Below are positions 1 through 8,661 of a stretch of 64,000 nt of DNA, in pieces. The translations under genes and the position numbers were made by a program. Origin of the DNA: Dyadobacter sp. 3J3 (lineage in GTDB: Bacteria > Bacteroidota > Bacteroidia > Cytophagales > Spirosomataceae). The DNA is taken from positions 62,001-126,000 of the forward strand of contig NZ_VTOL01000016.1 in assembly GCF_009801115.1 (NCBI RefSeq). Direction: 5' to 3'. The first letter of the stretch is position 1, and each line of letters begins with the position of its first letter. A model generated the notes under the pieces. It searched no databases and was not told where the DNA came from. It was given only the letters and a program-made list of their open reading frames with translations.

Positions 1-1030
1 CAAGGATGTCGATAACATTGAGGATATGTGGCAGTCCACTTATGTAAGTTCCTATTGGCGGAATGGGCCTGTATTAAATAACGCTCTTAGCGGATTGGAC
101 GAAGCGCTGTGGGATATCAAGGGAAAACGCGCCAACATGCCAGTTTATCAACTACTTGGCGGAAAGGCACGTTTTGCAATTCCGTGTTATACACACGCCA
201 ACGGAAATTCACCGGAAGCTACGGCGGATAATGCTCAGGAAATTATGGACAAAGGTTTTAAATATGTCCGTATCCAACAAGGCGGTTATGGAGCGGTTGG
301 CAGTACGGAGCAGAAACCGGATTTTAAAACGGCTGGTTTTGGTGGAGAAGGCGACAGCTTCATGAATGAGCGGGCGTACCTGAAATCGGTTCCCAAACTT
401 TTTGAAGTAGTACGAAAAAAATGTGGTGACGAGGTTGAACTGCTTCATGATGTGCATGAAAGGGTGCAGCCGATGGACGCGATCAACATGATCAAGGCCG
501 TAGAACAATACCGACCGTTTTTTATTGAAGATCCGTTTTCTCCGGAAAATATGGGATGGTTCAAACAACTTCGCCAAAGTACCACGGTACCGATTGCGAT
601 GGGTGAATTATTTAACAATGTTAATGAATTCAGAGATCCGATGGCCAATCAGATGTTTGATTATATTCGCTGTCACGTTTCTCAGATTGGTGGTATCACT
701 CCTGCCATGAAAGTGGCCCGTTTGGGAGAATGGTATAATGTAAAAACGGCCTGGCATGGCCCGGGCGATGTTTCTCCGGTAGGTCATGCAGCACATGCAC
801 ACATCGATCTGGCTATCTGGAATTTTGGTATTCAGGAAGCTGTAAGTTTTAATGACAAAACCCAGGCTATTTTCTCGGGTTGTCCAACGATGAAAAATGG
901 CTATATGTCTGTGAACGAAGCTCCCGGACTTGGCGTGGACATTAATGAAAAAGAAGCAGCCAAATATCCGATAACAACCAAATCAAACTGGCAGGTAAGG
1001 AAATTTGACGGCACGATTATCCGGCCTTAG
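1..1030 (+). CDS. Mannonate dehydratase-like enolase-superfamily enzyme, 5' truncated
   Basis: The frame is open from base 2, so the gene begins upstream of the window and roughly the first 70-80 residues of a family usually near 400 are missing. Counting from the Met at base 26, enolase-superfamily residues are visible: Asp142 and His144 in HDVH, Glu168 in EDP, Glu194 in GELFN, His244 in WHGPGD and Glu271 in NFGIQE. The run W-H-G-x-x-D-x-S-P-V followed by N-F-G-I-Q-E is typical of the ManD/RspA branch, which dehydrates D-mannonate or related sugar acids to 2-keto-3-deoxy acids using Mg2+. The exact substrate cannot be read from sequence, since some family members act poorly on mannonate or on gluconate. 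A cytoplasmic sugar-acid catabolic role is inferred. Confidence 0.85.
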   Translation, partial: KDVDNIEDMWQSTYVSSYWRNGPVLNNALSGLDEALWDIKGKRANMPVYQLLGGKARFAIPCYTHANGNSPEATADNAQEIMDKGFKYVRIQQGGYGAVGSTEQKPDFKTAGFGGEGDSFMNERAYLKSVPKLFEVVRKKCGDEVELLHDVHERVQPMDAINMIKAVEQYRPFFIEDPFSPENMGWFKQLRQSTTVPIAMGELFNNVNEFRDPMANQMFDYIRCHVSQIGGITPAMKVARLGEWYNVKTAWHGPGDVSPVGHAAHAHIDLAIWNFGIQEAVSFNDKTQAIFSGCPTMKNGYMSVNEAPGLGVDINEKEAAKYPITTKSNWQVRKFDGTIIRP

Positions 1031-1035
1031 TTTTT

Positions 1036-1140
1036 TTAGGTTACACGGAGAACCACAGAGGAAAAAGAGATACACAGAGTTATTTGAATTTAAATCTCTG
1101 TGTCCCTCTTTTTTGCTCTGTGTATCTCCGTGTAACCTAA
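1036..1140. repeat. Long imperfect palindrome (CACAGAG-type repeat), possible terminator
   Basis: A 16-bp arm at 1036-1051 (TTAGGTTACACGGAGA) is perfectly repeated in inverse at 1125-1140, and the palindrome continues imperfectly inward through ACACAGAG motifs to a central AATTTAAATT. It lies between two genes on the same strand and could end transcription of the dehydratase gene. Its rich internal symmetry suggests a dispersed REP-like element. Confidence 0.6.
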
Positions 1141-1169
1141 TTTTTTAAACCATTTAAAACAAAGTATCT

Positions 1170-3071
1170 GTGAGCAGAAAGCGAATTTTGCTTTTTAAAA
1201 TACTGGCGATATTCTTTCCAGTTATCGTTTTCATTTTGTTGGAATGTGGACTGAGATTATTTGGTTATGGCCTTGATCTTGGTCTTTTTGTTGATGATCC
1301 GAATCACCCTGGTTATCTGGTCATGAATCAGCACACTTCGAAAAAATATTTTGCGCAGCAGCAAAATGCTACGATTGGAAACTACGAATCATTCAGAAAA
1401 CAAAAAGCAGCTGGCACTTTCCGGATTTTTGTTTTGGGTGAATCTACAACCATTGGTTACCCCTACATGCACAATGGTTCGTTTCACCGCTGGCTTCAAT
1501 ATCGACTTACGCATACTTTTCCTGAAAAAGAATTTGAGATCATCAATCTTTCCCTGACTGCTGTTAATTCCTACACTGTTCTTGATTTCGCCAACCAGAT
1601 TATTGATTATCAACCTGATGCCGTTATGGTTTATACAGGGCATAATGAATATTACGGCGCTATGGGCGTAGGCTCGACAAGTTTTGCGGGTTGGAATCCT
1701 GCGTTGATCAGGTTTACTATCAAAACCAGAAATCTGAGAATTATTCAATTTGCCACGAACATTTTTGCCAAATTAAAATCTTCTGCTTCAACTGAAAAAA
1801 TTGACCTTCGCGAAAATCTGATGAAACGGATGGTTTCTGATCAGAAAATTGCCTTGAATTCTGAAAAGTTCAAACAGGGAATTAGTCAGTTTGAAGCGAA
1901 TATGACGGATCTTTGTAAGGTATTTTCAAACAAAAACATTCCGCTTTTCATCAGTACGCTCGTTAGTAATGAAAAGGATTTAAAACCATTTATATCAGAT
2001 CCAGGAAATAATTCAGCGTCTGCTAACTATCAATATCAACTTGGTATTGAATCTTTTAAACAAAATAAATTTCCGGAAGCTGAAAAATATTTTGTTAAAG
2101 CAAAGGAACTTGATCTGCTGAGATTCCGCGCTCCGGCAGCGATGAATAAGATACTTCGTGGATTGTCTGCCAAATATCCTGAGGTGAAATTGGTTGATGC
2201 AGAAAAGGTATTTAGAGAAAATTCTGCACATGGTATGCTCGGTAATGAAACTTTGCTGGAACATGTACATCCGAATTTGTTTGGTTATGCGCTTCTATCG
2301 GATGCTTTTTACCAGTCTTTGAAAAATGAAAAATTGATCAGCAGCGATTGGAAAAATGAAATTTCCTTTGTCGAATTGAGAAATCAAATGCCGATCACGC
2401 CGGTTGATTCACTCAAAGCAGTTTACGAAATGATGATGTTAAAAGAAGGTTGGCCATTTAATGAGCCTATGCCAGCCGAAATTCCCCATGAAAAAACAAT
2501 TGAAGAACAACTTGCTGGTGGACTTTCTGTAAAACAAATTTCCTGGGAAGGCGCATTGTCAGAATTGTTAAAGGTGTATTTGAAAGAAAATAATCTGAAA
2601 GGCGCTTTGCAGATCAATGAAGCATTTACGCTGGAATTCCCCCTCGACCCAACTTTTTTCATGCAGGCCGGAATGCTTTCTGCGGGTTTAAATCAAAACG
2701 AAAAATCAATTTTTTATCTCAAAAAAGCATTCGCTATTCAGGATAATTTCAAAACCGCCCAGACTCTTTTTATCACACTTTTGAAAGAAGACAGGCCGGA
2801 AGAAGCTGTTGTGTATCTGAATTACGCTGCAACGCACAACGAATCCAATTTCAATATGACAGAACTGCAAAATCTTGTCAGTGAGATCATTAGCCTCAAA
2901 CAGCGCTATCAATCCGATTCATCAAATATAAATCTCAGCAACCAGATCGCACTAAACTATCTTAAATTTGCTAATGCCAAAGCCGCTGAGAAATACATAA
3001 ATAAAACGCTCCAAAAAGATCCGGCAAATGCTAATGCATTGCTATTGAGAGAAAAAATAAAAACTATATAA
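1170..3071 (+). CDS. Membrane-anchored SGNH/GDSL-like hydrolase with TPR region
   Basis: The start is a GTG at 1170. No better in-frame ATG precedes the hydrophobic N-terminus. Residues 8-27 form a membrane anchor. An SGNH-hydrolase block follows: GES (90-92) supplies the nucleophile Ser92, GHNE (157-160) the Asn of block III, and EHVHP (364-368) the block V histidine. A TPR-like helix pair is inserted around 287-315, and the C-terminal 150 residues are rich in TPR-like helices. Proteins of this type are esterases or acetyl-esterases of unknown substrate, probably facing the periplasm. The gene stands alone and ends 8 bp from the convergent osmC gene. Confidence 0.75.
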   Translation: MSRKRILLFKILAIFFPVIVFILLECGLRLFGYGLDLGLFVDDPNHPGYLVMNQHTSKKYFAQQQNATIGNYESFRKQKAAGTFRIFVLGESTTIGYPYMHNGSFHRWLQYRLTHTFPEKEFEIINLSLTAVNSYTVLDFANQIIDYQPDAVMVYTGHNEYYGAMGVGSTSFAGWNPALIRFTIKTRNLRIIQFATNIFAKLKSSASTEKIDLRENLMKRMVSDQKIALNSEKFKQGISQFEANMTDLCKVFSNKNIPLFISTLVSNEKDLKPFISDPGNNSASANYQYQLGIESFKQNKFPEAEKYFVKAKELDLLRFRAPAAMNKILRGLSAKYPEVKLVDAEKVFRENSAHGMLGNETLLEHVHPNLFGYALLSDAFYQSLKNEKLISSDWKNEISFVELRNQMPITPVDSLKAVYEMMMLKEGWPFNEPMPAEIPHEKTIEEQLAGGLSVKQISWEGALSELLKVYLKENNLKGALQINEAFTLEFPLDPTFFMQAGMLSAGLNQNEKSIFYLKKAFAIQDNFKTAQTLFITLLKEDRPEEAVVYLNYAATHNESNFNMTELQNLVSEIISLKQRYQSDSSNINLSNQIALNYLKFANAKAAEKYINKTLQKDPANANALLLREKIKTI

Positions 3072-3079
3072 GGTAATAA

Positions 3080-3475
3080 TCAGCTTAATGTTGTGTCAAT
3101 GGTAATCGTATGCGTTAGCGTATTATGAATCGGGCATTTATTGGCAATGATTAATAATCTTGCTTTTTGCTCTTCATTCAATTCACCTACAAGCTCGATT
3201 GTCCGGTTCATTTGGGAAACATTTGACTGAATATCCCTTGAAAATTCTACCTGGACATTTATTTCAGTCAACTCGGCCCAACCTTTCCGGTTGGCATACA
3301 TACGAAGAGTTCCACACGTGCAAGCCGCCAATGCGGATGCCAGCAATTCTTCCGGAGAAAATCCAAGATCCATACCCCCGGCAGAAATCGGTTCGTCAGC
3401 TATCAGGCTATTGGTGGCCGATTTTATTACTGTTTTATAAAGTTCAGTTCTGATACTTGCGACTACTTTGGCCAT
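3080..3475 (-). CDS. OsmC/Ohr family peroxiredoxin-like protein
   Basis: A 131-residue protein of typical OsmC length. It has a cysteine pair in the ACTCGTL segment (Cys52, Cys54) and the conserved CPIHNTL motif with Cys114, matching the peroxidatic and resolving cysteines of OsmC-type hydroperoxide reductases. It probably detoxifies organic hydroperoxides or acts on acylated thiols in the cytoplasm. Its ATG shares one base with the stop codon of the upstream pirin gene (TAATG at 3473-3477), so the two are translationally coupled and form an operon. Confidence 0.85.
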   Translation of the reverse strand: MAKVVASIRTELYKTVIKSATNSLIADEPISAGGMDLGFSPEELLASALAACTCGTLRMYANRKGWAELTEINVQVEFSRDIQSNVSQMNRTIELVGELNEEQKARLLIIANKCPIHNTLTHTITIDTTLS

Positions 3476-4368
3476 TATTTACGTTTTAAATTAAGGTTTT
3501 CAGCTGGTAAGGGCACAAAATCTGTTTCGCCCGGTACCTGTTTAAAGGTTTGTGCAAGCCAGCTTTCTTTTGCTTTATCAATTAATTCCTGACTTGTCGC
3601 GACAAAATTCCAGTAAATAAACCGGTCTTCGGCAAAAGGTTCGCCGCCAAAAATATAAACTGTTGTATTTTCAGCCATCGTAAATTCGCACAAATTTGTG
3701 TCCATAGCGACCAAAAGTTGTTTGGGAAGATAGGTATTACCCTGGGTTTCAATACTTCCTTCAAGAATATAAATCCCTGCTTCTCCGTAAAGTTCATGTC
3801 CCAGTTTTACCGATTTCGCTTCTTTACTTTTTATTTCCAAAAAATATAACGGACTAAAAACGGGGACAGGTGATTGTTTGCCCATAAGCTTCCCTGCAAT
3901 CAGTTTAAAAGCAACAGAGTCAACTTCCCAGTGCGGCAAATCTTCCTCCGAAGCATGAAAAAATTCCGGATCCATTTGTTCCAGTTCCTTTGGCAAGGCT
4001 ACCCAGATCTGTAATCCATGCAGTATTTTATCCGAATGACGAAGGTATTCCGGCGTCCTTTCCGAATGTACAATTCCGGCTCCGGCCGTCATCCAGTTCA
4101 CTTGTTTGGGTCTAATTTCAATTTCGGTACCCAGACTATCCTTATGCATGACATTACCTTCAAACAAATACGTCAAGGTCGACAAACCGATATGCGGATG
4201 CGGTGGAACGTCCATATTCTGATGGTCGTTCATATTGGCAGGGCCCATGTGATCAATAAAAATAAATGGCCCAACCATCTTTTTTCCTCTGAAAGGAAGC
4301 AATCGGCCCACCATAAAATTTCCAATATTCCGTGGGCGTTCCTCAATGATAAGATTTATATTAGACAT
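3475..4368 (-). CDS. Pirin family protein
   Basis: A bicupin of 297 residues. The N-terminal cupin has the pirin metal site: His57 and His59 in PPHPHIG, His101 and Glu103 in GIVHSE, at almost the same positions as in human pirin and E. coli YhhW. Some pirins are quercetin dioxygenases and others are redox-sensing regulators, so the role here is open. Its stop overlaps the start of the osmC-like gene, which points to an oxidative or electrophile stress operon. An AraC regulator is encoded divergently 106 bp away. Confidence 0.88.
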   Translation of the reverse strand: MSNINLIIEERPRNIGNFMVGRLLPFRGKKMVGPFIFIDHMGPANMNDHQNMDVPPHPHIGLSTLTYLFEGNVMHKDSLGTEIEIRPKQVNWMTAGAGIVHSERTPEYLRHSDKILHGLQIWVALPKELEQMDPEFFHASEEDLPHWEVDSVAFKLIAGKLMGKQSPVPVFSPLYFLEIKSKEAKSVKLGHELYGEAGIYILEGSIETQGNTYLPKQLLVAMDTNLCEFTMAENTTVYIFGGEPFAEDRFIYWNFVATSQELIDKAKESWLAQTFKQVPGETDFVPLPAENLNLKRK

Positions 4369-4426
4369 AATTTCGACCTGAAATCAGATTTACGTTCAGA
4401 GGCAAAAGTTAAATATTAATATCGGA

Positions 4427-4454
4427 TTTGAAGCAAAAGTTCTTCGTAGATTTG
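4427..4454 (+). promoter_or_regulatory. Candidate Bacteroidota promoter for the AraC gene
   Basis: TAGATTTG at 4447-4454 fits the -7 consensus TAnnTTTG. A TTTG lies at 4427-4430, but the 16-nt spacing is shorter than the usual 19-21. The start codon is 20 nt downstream. Confidence 0.4.
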
Positions 4455-4474
4455 AAAACACTTTTAACACTTCT

Positions 4475-5356
4475 ATGCAAGCCAACATTCCCAGAATTGA
4501 TATTAACTCGCTTTCAGAACATAAAGATGACGACATTCTGATAAGCCGGTTTGCAGAATACCTGGCAATACATCCTAACCTGACCTCGCCACACCGGCAT
4601 AGCTTTTACCACCTGCTTTTTTTCACAGAAGGCGGCGGAATGCATACGATTGATTTTAACCATTTTGAAGTAAAACCGTATCAGATATATTTCATGACTC
4701 CCGGACAAGTGCATTCCTGGGATTTCAAGGGACATGTGGAAGGTTTTGTTGTTAATTTTTCCGGCGATTTCTTCCAGTCATTTCTGCTGCGTCCTGAATA
4801 TCTGGCTTCGTTTTCATTTTTTAACGGAATTTCAGAAGATGGTGTGATCAATCTCCCCGACAATATTCATGATCCTGTAAATCAGATATTTGAAGATTTA
4901 ATTTTACATTTTTCGCAAAAAACTGTGTTTCGGGAAGACATGATCCGCATACTTTTACTCCAAATATTTATTACCATTGAGCAAAGCACTTCTTTAAACC
5001 GGCAGCAAAATATTCCTTTCAAAACCAATGTACTGCTACATAATTTCCATACCCTGATTGAGAAGAATTTCATCGAAATCCGTTTACCCGGTGAATACGC
5101 GGAACTGCTTAATATTACACCAAATCATCTGAACGCGCTATGCAAGGAACATTTGGGTATGCAAGCCGGTGAAGTTATCCGAAACCGTGTTGTATTGGAA
5201 GCAAAAAGATTACTGGTAAATCTGGGACTTAGCGTTTCAGAAATTGCTTATAAACTTAACTTTAATGATAATTCCTATTTTACTAAATTTTTCAAAAAAG
5301 AGGTTGGGATGAGTCCGGAAGTTTTTAGGAAAAAGTCGGTTAAAGAAAGACAGTAA
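4475..5356 (+). CDS. AraC family regulator with N-terminal cupin
   Basis: 293 residues. The N-terminal half is cupin-like (HRHSFYHLLFF, then YFMTPGQVHSW), the usual ligand-sensing fold of this group. The C-terminal 100 residues carry the two helix-turn-helix motifs of AraC proteins, ending in the signature SEIAYKLNFNDNSYFTKFFK. Divergent placement 106 bp from the pirin-osmC operon suggests that it controls that operon (inference). The ligand is unknown. Confidence 0.88.
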   Translation: MQANIPRIDINSLSEHKDDDILISRFAEYLAIHPNLTSPHRHSFYHLLFFTEGGGMHTIDFNHFEVKPYQIYFMTPGQVHSWDFKGHVEGFVVNFSGDFFQSFLLRPEYLASFSFFNGISEDGVINLPDNIHDPVNQIFEDLILHFSQKTVFREDMIRILLLQIFITIEQSTSLNRQQNIPFKTNVLLHNFHTLIEKNFIEIRLPGEYAELLNITPNHLNALCKEHLGMQAGEVIRNRVVLEAKRLLVNLGLSVSEIAYKLNFNDNSYFTKFFKKEVGMSPEVFRKKSVKERQ

Positions 5357-5361
5357 ATAAA

Positions 5362-5389
5362 TTTGTTATAATATTTATTGTTATATTTG
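5362..5389 (+). promoter_or_regulatory. Candidate mazEF promoter
   Basis: A -7 match TATATTTG at 5382-5389 with TTTG at 5362-5365 (spacing 16, short for the consensus). Repeated GTTATA-type sites lie around it: GTTATAAT 5365-5372, GTTATATT 5380-5387 and the perfect palindrome GTTATAAC 5408-5415. These could be the operator for antitoxin autoregulation. Confidence 0.4.
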
Positions 5390-5418
5390 AAACTGAATCC
5401 AGTTAACGTTATAACATT

Positions 5419-5667
5419 ATGAAAACTAACATAATAAATATAGGAAATAGTCAGGGAATTATTCTTCCTTCTATGATTTTACGACAAATGAAATTAACAT
5501 TTAAATCTAGTGTCCAGATTGAAATAGAAAATGGTACTATAATGATTAAACCTGAACCTCGTCAAGGTTGGGCCGAGGCGGCTAAACAGATGCATGAAGC
5601 CAAGGACGACGAGCTTTTGTTGGGAGATTTTCCAAATGATTTTGACAATGATGAATGGACATGGTAA
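5419..5667 (+). CDS. mazE: MazE-like antitoxin (AbrB/MazE swapped-hairpin)
   Basis: 82 residues. The N-terminal IGNSQGIILP motif is the AbrB/MazE DNA-binding hairpin (compare the GNS-x-A/G-hydrophobic-P pattern of MazE). The acidic, Trp-containing C-terminal tail (residues 62-82, rich in D/E and ending DEWTW) is the part that normally occupies the MazF active site. It is immediately upstream of, and overlaps, a MazF gene. It likely neutralises the toxin and represses the operon. Confidence 0.88.
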   Translation: MKTNIINIGNSQGIILPSMILRQMKLTFKSSVQIEIENGTIMIKPEPRQGWAEAAKQMHEAKDDELLLGDFPNDFDNDEWTW

Positions 5668-5990
5668 AACATTTTGAACAGTACGATATATACTGGATTT
5701 CTTTGGATCCGACAATTGGAAGTGAGATTGCAAAAACTCGCCCATGTGTAATAATAAGTCCAAATGAAATGAATGAATTCTTAAAAACCATTATTGTTAT
5801 TCCTATAACTTCTACGATCAAAACTTATCCGTGGCGTGTTGAATGTGTTGTGTCCGGTAGGAATGGATCAATTGCTACGGATCAAATAAAAGCAGTAGAC
5901 AGAATTCGAATTGGTGCCAAAATTGGGGAACTCTCAAAAAAGGAAATATTCTCTTTAAAAGCAACCATGAAGCAGATGCTGATAGATTAA
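5655..5990 (+). CDS. mazF: MazF/PemK family endoribonuclease toxin
   Basis: 111 residues, normal for MazF. It shows the family pattern: YDIYWISLDPTIGSE near the N-terminus, KTRPCVIIS, VIPITS, and ATDQIKAVDRIRIG carrying the conserved DQ-R-D block. The reading frame begins 13 nt inside mazE, so the two are translationally coupled; a second Met at 5661 is an alternative start. The expected activity is sequence-specific mRNA cleavage. The gene ends 8 nt from the convergent MFS gene. Confidence 0.9.
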   Translation: MDMVKHFEQYDIYWISLDPTIGSEIAKTRPCVIISPNEMNEFLKTIIVIPITSTIKTYPWRVECVVSGRNGSIATDQIKAVDRIRIGAKIGELSKKEIFSLKATMKQMLID

Positions 5991-5998
5991 TATTCCCA

Positions 5999-7588
5999 TC
6001 AATAAGGCGCCGGCTGCCGTGACCTGACATTCAAAACCGTTTGACTAAAATAAGGATACAGAGAAATAAGCAGCATTACTCCCACAATCACCCAACAAAT
6101 GATCGAATAATAATCCATTGCGTACCGCAGCATCATTTGTTTGTCAACGGCTTTGCTCAGCAAAACGTTGGCAATTTTCATCGCCTGATCTTTTGCAACT
6201 CCATGACTTTCCATGGCAAGCACGTACCCTTTAAGTCTTTCCTGCACAACCGGGCTCAAAGCAGTGATCTGATTCCGAAAATCTTCCTTATGTGTGCTTT
6301 TGGCAAATAACTGAAATGAAGTAATCATAGCCATACTCATTGTAAAACCAATAAATCGAAACAGAATTCCAGCCATGGAAGCAGAAGCGCCAATCGCGGC
6401 CGGAACAGAAGAAACCGTAAAAAGAATAATCGGCGCCATAAGCGTTCCTGCACCCAATCCCTGAACAATTAAAGGTAAAATAAAGGTTGAAGCATCAGCT
6501 TGTGTAGCAAAAAGGAAATACATCCAGCCATGAAAAAGCAGTAAAAATGCAAATCCGCCAAGCCAGATCATCCGCATCGGTTTTTTCATCAAAATAAGCC
6601 TGGAGGAAATAAAAACACTTACGATCACACCTATCATATTAGCAAGCATCAACTCCGATACATGAATCGGATCCATGCCTAATACAACATCGAAATAATT
6701 TGATGTGATATTTAAAGAACCACGGCAAATATAAAACGGTATCAGCAAAGCGGCGCCGATACGAAAATTGGAATATTTGAAAACAGCCAGATTAATAAAA
6801 GGTCGTTTTAAACTTAATTGCCGGAAAATAAAAAGCGGCAAAAGCAACAGAATTGCACCGATACAAACCCAGATGTGCAGACTTTCAAGCCAGTAATTCT
6901 TCTGCCCATAGATTAATATATAGCCAAATAAGCATAAAATGAGCATGTAATAAACAAAACTGCTCCAATCAAGTTGATACAAGGGAAATTTCCTGGCCAG
7001 GCGCACGTTTTTCATCATGCACATTAACAAGATGCATCCCGGTAAAATCATAAATATCAAAGCCTGATAAAGCGATTGATAATTAGAATATTCAATGATC
7101 AGCGAAGCAAGCAGCATGACCAACGGCGAAGAACAAACGAGCATTCCGTAAAAAACAGAATATCCGATTTCCCGGGAACGCTCACTGGAAAGTTTCCTGA
7201 AAATCAATGTAAGACAAATACTGTTGATACCTCCGGTAAATATTCCCTGCAAAAATCGCGTCAGGAAAAATACGAAAGAACTGTGAGTAAAATAAGAAAC
7301 ATAGCAGGTTAACAGCAACAAAATTACGTTAATAGTAAAGTACTGTTTTGCCGCTAAATTATTAAAAAAACGTTGCTCCAAAGAATACCACCCAACCAAC
7401 GCAGCATAATAAACGATGGTTGAATATTGAACGTCAATCGGCTCGATTCCGTAATAACCAGCCGTTGCACTAACGTTACTCGTAAATAATCCGAAGAGCG
7501 TCAGAAGTGGAAAAAGCACCATGCCGATACCAACTTTAACCAGCCATTCAGGGACCCAGGACTTAAATAACGAAGCGTGATTTGACAT
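5999..7588 (-). CDS. MFS drug efflux permease, DHA2/EmrB-like
   Basis: 529 residues with about 14 hydrophobic segments, the length and topology of DHA2 (14-TM) major facilitator transporters. It is the last gene of a three-gene efflux operon: outer-membrane factor, then HlyD/EmrA-type adaptor, then this permease, with gaps of only 4 nt. It should export hydrophobic compounds by proton antiport through the tripartite complex. The charged motifs of the family are poorly kept, so the substrate is not predictable. Confidence 0.85.
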   Translation of the reverse strand: MSNHASLFKSWVPEWLVKVGIGMVLFPLLTLFGLFTSNVSATAGYYGIEPIDVQYSTIVYYAALVGWYSLEQRFFNNLAAKQYFTINVILLLLTCYVSYFTHSSFVFFLTRFLQGIFTGGINSICLTLIFRKLSSERSREIGYSVFYGMLVCSSPLVMLLASLIIEYSNYQSLYQALIFMILPGCILLMCMMKNVRLARKFPLYQLDWSSFVYYMLILCLFGYILIYGQKNYWLESLHIWVCIGAILLLLPLFIFRQLSLKRPFINLAVFKYSNFRIGAALLIPFYICRGSLNITSNYFDVVLGMDPIHVSELMLANMIGVIVSVFISSRLILMKKPMRMIWLGGFAFLLLFHGWMYFLFATQADASTFILPLIVQGLGAGTLMAPIILFTVSSVPAAIGASASMAGILFRFIGFTMSMAMITSFQLFAKSTHKEDFRNQITALSPVVQERLKGYVLAMESHGVAKDQAMKIANVLLSKAVDKQMMLRYAMDYYSIICWVIVGVMLLISLYPYFSQTVLNVRSRQPAPY

Positions 7589-7592
7589 AATT

Positions 7593-8657
7593 TCAGGCTC
7601 CTTTTTTTACAAAAACCATCGCATTCATCCCGGCACGAAGATTTTCAATCCTATTTTTGGCATCCGTCAACAAGATTCTGACCGGTATCCTTTGTGTTAT
7701 TTTCACAAAATTCCCAGTCGAATTGTCCGGCGGAAGCAAGGAAAACCTTGAACCTGTTGCGGGTGAAAGCGAAACGATCCTGCCGTTGAAATGTTCTCCA
7801 GGTAATGCGTCCGTTTCGATATCAACCATTTGTCCGGTGTGCATATGACGGATCTGCGTTTCTTTGAAATTTGCAATTACCCATTTGCCCTCCTGCTGAT
7901 CTACGATGTATGCCAAAGTTTGCCCAGCCTGGATCATTTGTCCGTTTTGAATCGTTTTTCTTCCCATTTTTCCGTCATAAGGTGCCGTCACAACGGTATA
8001 GGACACGTCCAGTTTATTGCGATCCAGAATAGCTTCCCTTCTTTGTATTTCAGCCCACGCAACTTCCTGCTGCACTTTTATGTCATTTACTTTTGACAAT
8101 GAAGCCTGATAGGTATCCAGAAACGACTGATAATCAGCCTTGGCAACTTCGAGCGCCGTTTCGGCGTTTTCAAATTGCTGCCGGGTTACTGCTTCAACCT
8201 GTAATAACTTTTCATACCGAGAAAACTCCTGTTCCTGATGCCATAATTTTGCTTTGGCAGCCGCAATTTGTCCTTCGTTCACAGTTGCATTTTTGGAAGA
8301 AGTTTCCACAGTGCTTTTCAAAACCGAGATCTGCGCTTTTGCATTTAAAAGGGCAGCCTCTGCTTCTTCCTGTCCCAACTGATATTCCCGGTTGTCAATG
8401 ATCAGCAACGTATCACCCTTTTTTACTGATTGATTTTCCTCATATCGAATATCACGAATAAACCCTCCCACCCGGGACGTCACCGGATTGATATATTCTT
8501 CAATTTGTGCATCCTCGGTTTCTTCATATAGCCACAGATCCCACAAAGTAAGGCCACCCCAGACACATAGTCCGAGCAAAATAAAACCGGCAATCCAGGC
8601 CGTTATTCTGGTTATTAATTTATCTGAATTATTGAATTGATTTTGTTGTGTGCCCAT
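7593..8657 (-). CDS. HlyD/EmrA-family periplasmic adaptor
   Basis: 354 residues. A single N-terminal membrane segment (about 17-40) is followed by a split biotinyl/lipoyl domain (TSRVGGFIRDIRYEENQSVKKGDTLL and later TAPYDGKMGRK...GQMIQAGQTL), a coiled-coil hairpin between them (about 95-210), and a C-terminal barrel. This is the EmrA layout: it bridges the inner-membrane MFS pump and the outer-membrane TolC-type channel. It sits between those two genes with 4-nt gaps on each side. Confidence 0.9.
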   Translation of the reverse strand: MGTQQNQFNNSDKLITRITAWIAGFILLGLCVWGGLTLWDLWLYEETEDAQIEEYINPVTSRVGGFIRDIRYEENQSVKKGDTLLIIDNREYQLGQEEAEAALLNAKAQISVLKSTVETSSKNATVNEGQIAAAKAKLWHQEQEFSRYEKLLQVEAVTRQQFENAETALEVAKADYQSFLDTYQASLSKVNDIKVQQEVAWAEIQRREAILDRNKLDVSYTVVTAPYDGKMGRKTIQNGQMIQAGQTLAYIVDQQEGKWVIANFKETQIRHMHTGQMVDIETDALPGEHFNGRIVSLSPATGSRFSLLPPDNSTGNFVKITQRIPVRILLTDAKNRIENLRAGMNAMVFVKKGA

Positions 8658-8661
8658 TTTC

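Noticed and set aside
4018..4419. 133-codon plus-strand ORF
   Set aside because: Antisense to the pirin metal-binding cupin and its upstream gap, with no family pattern.
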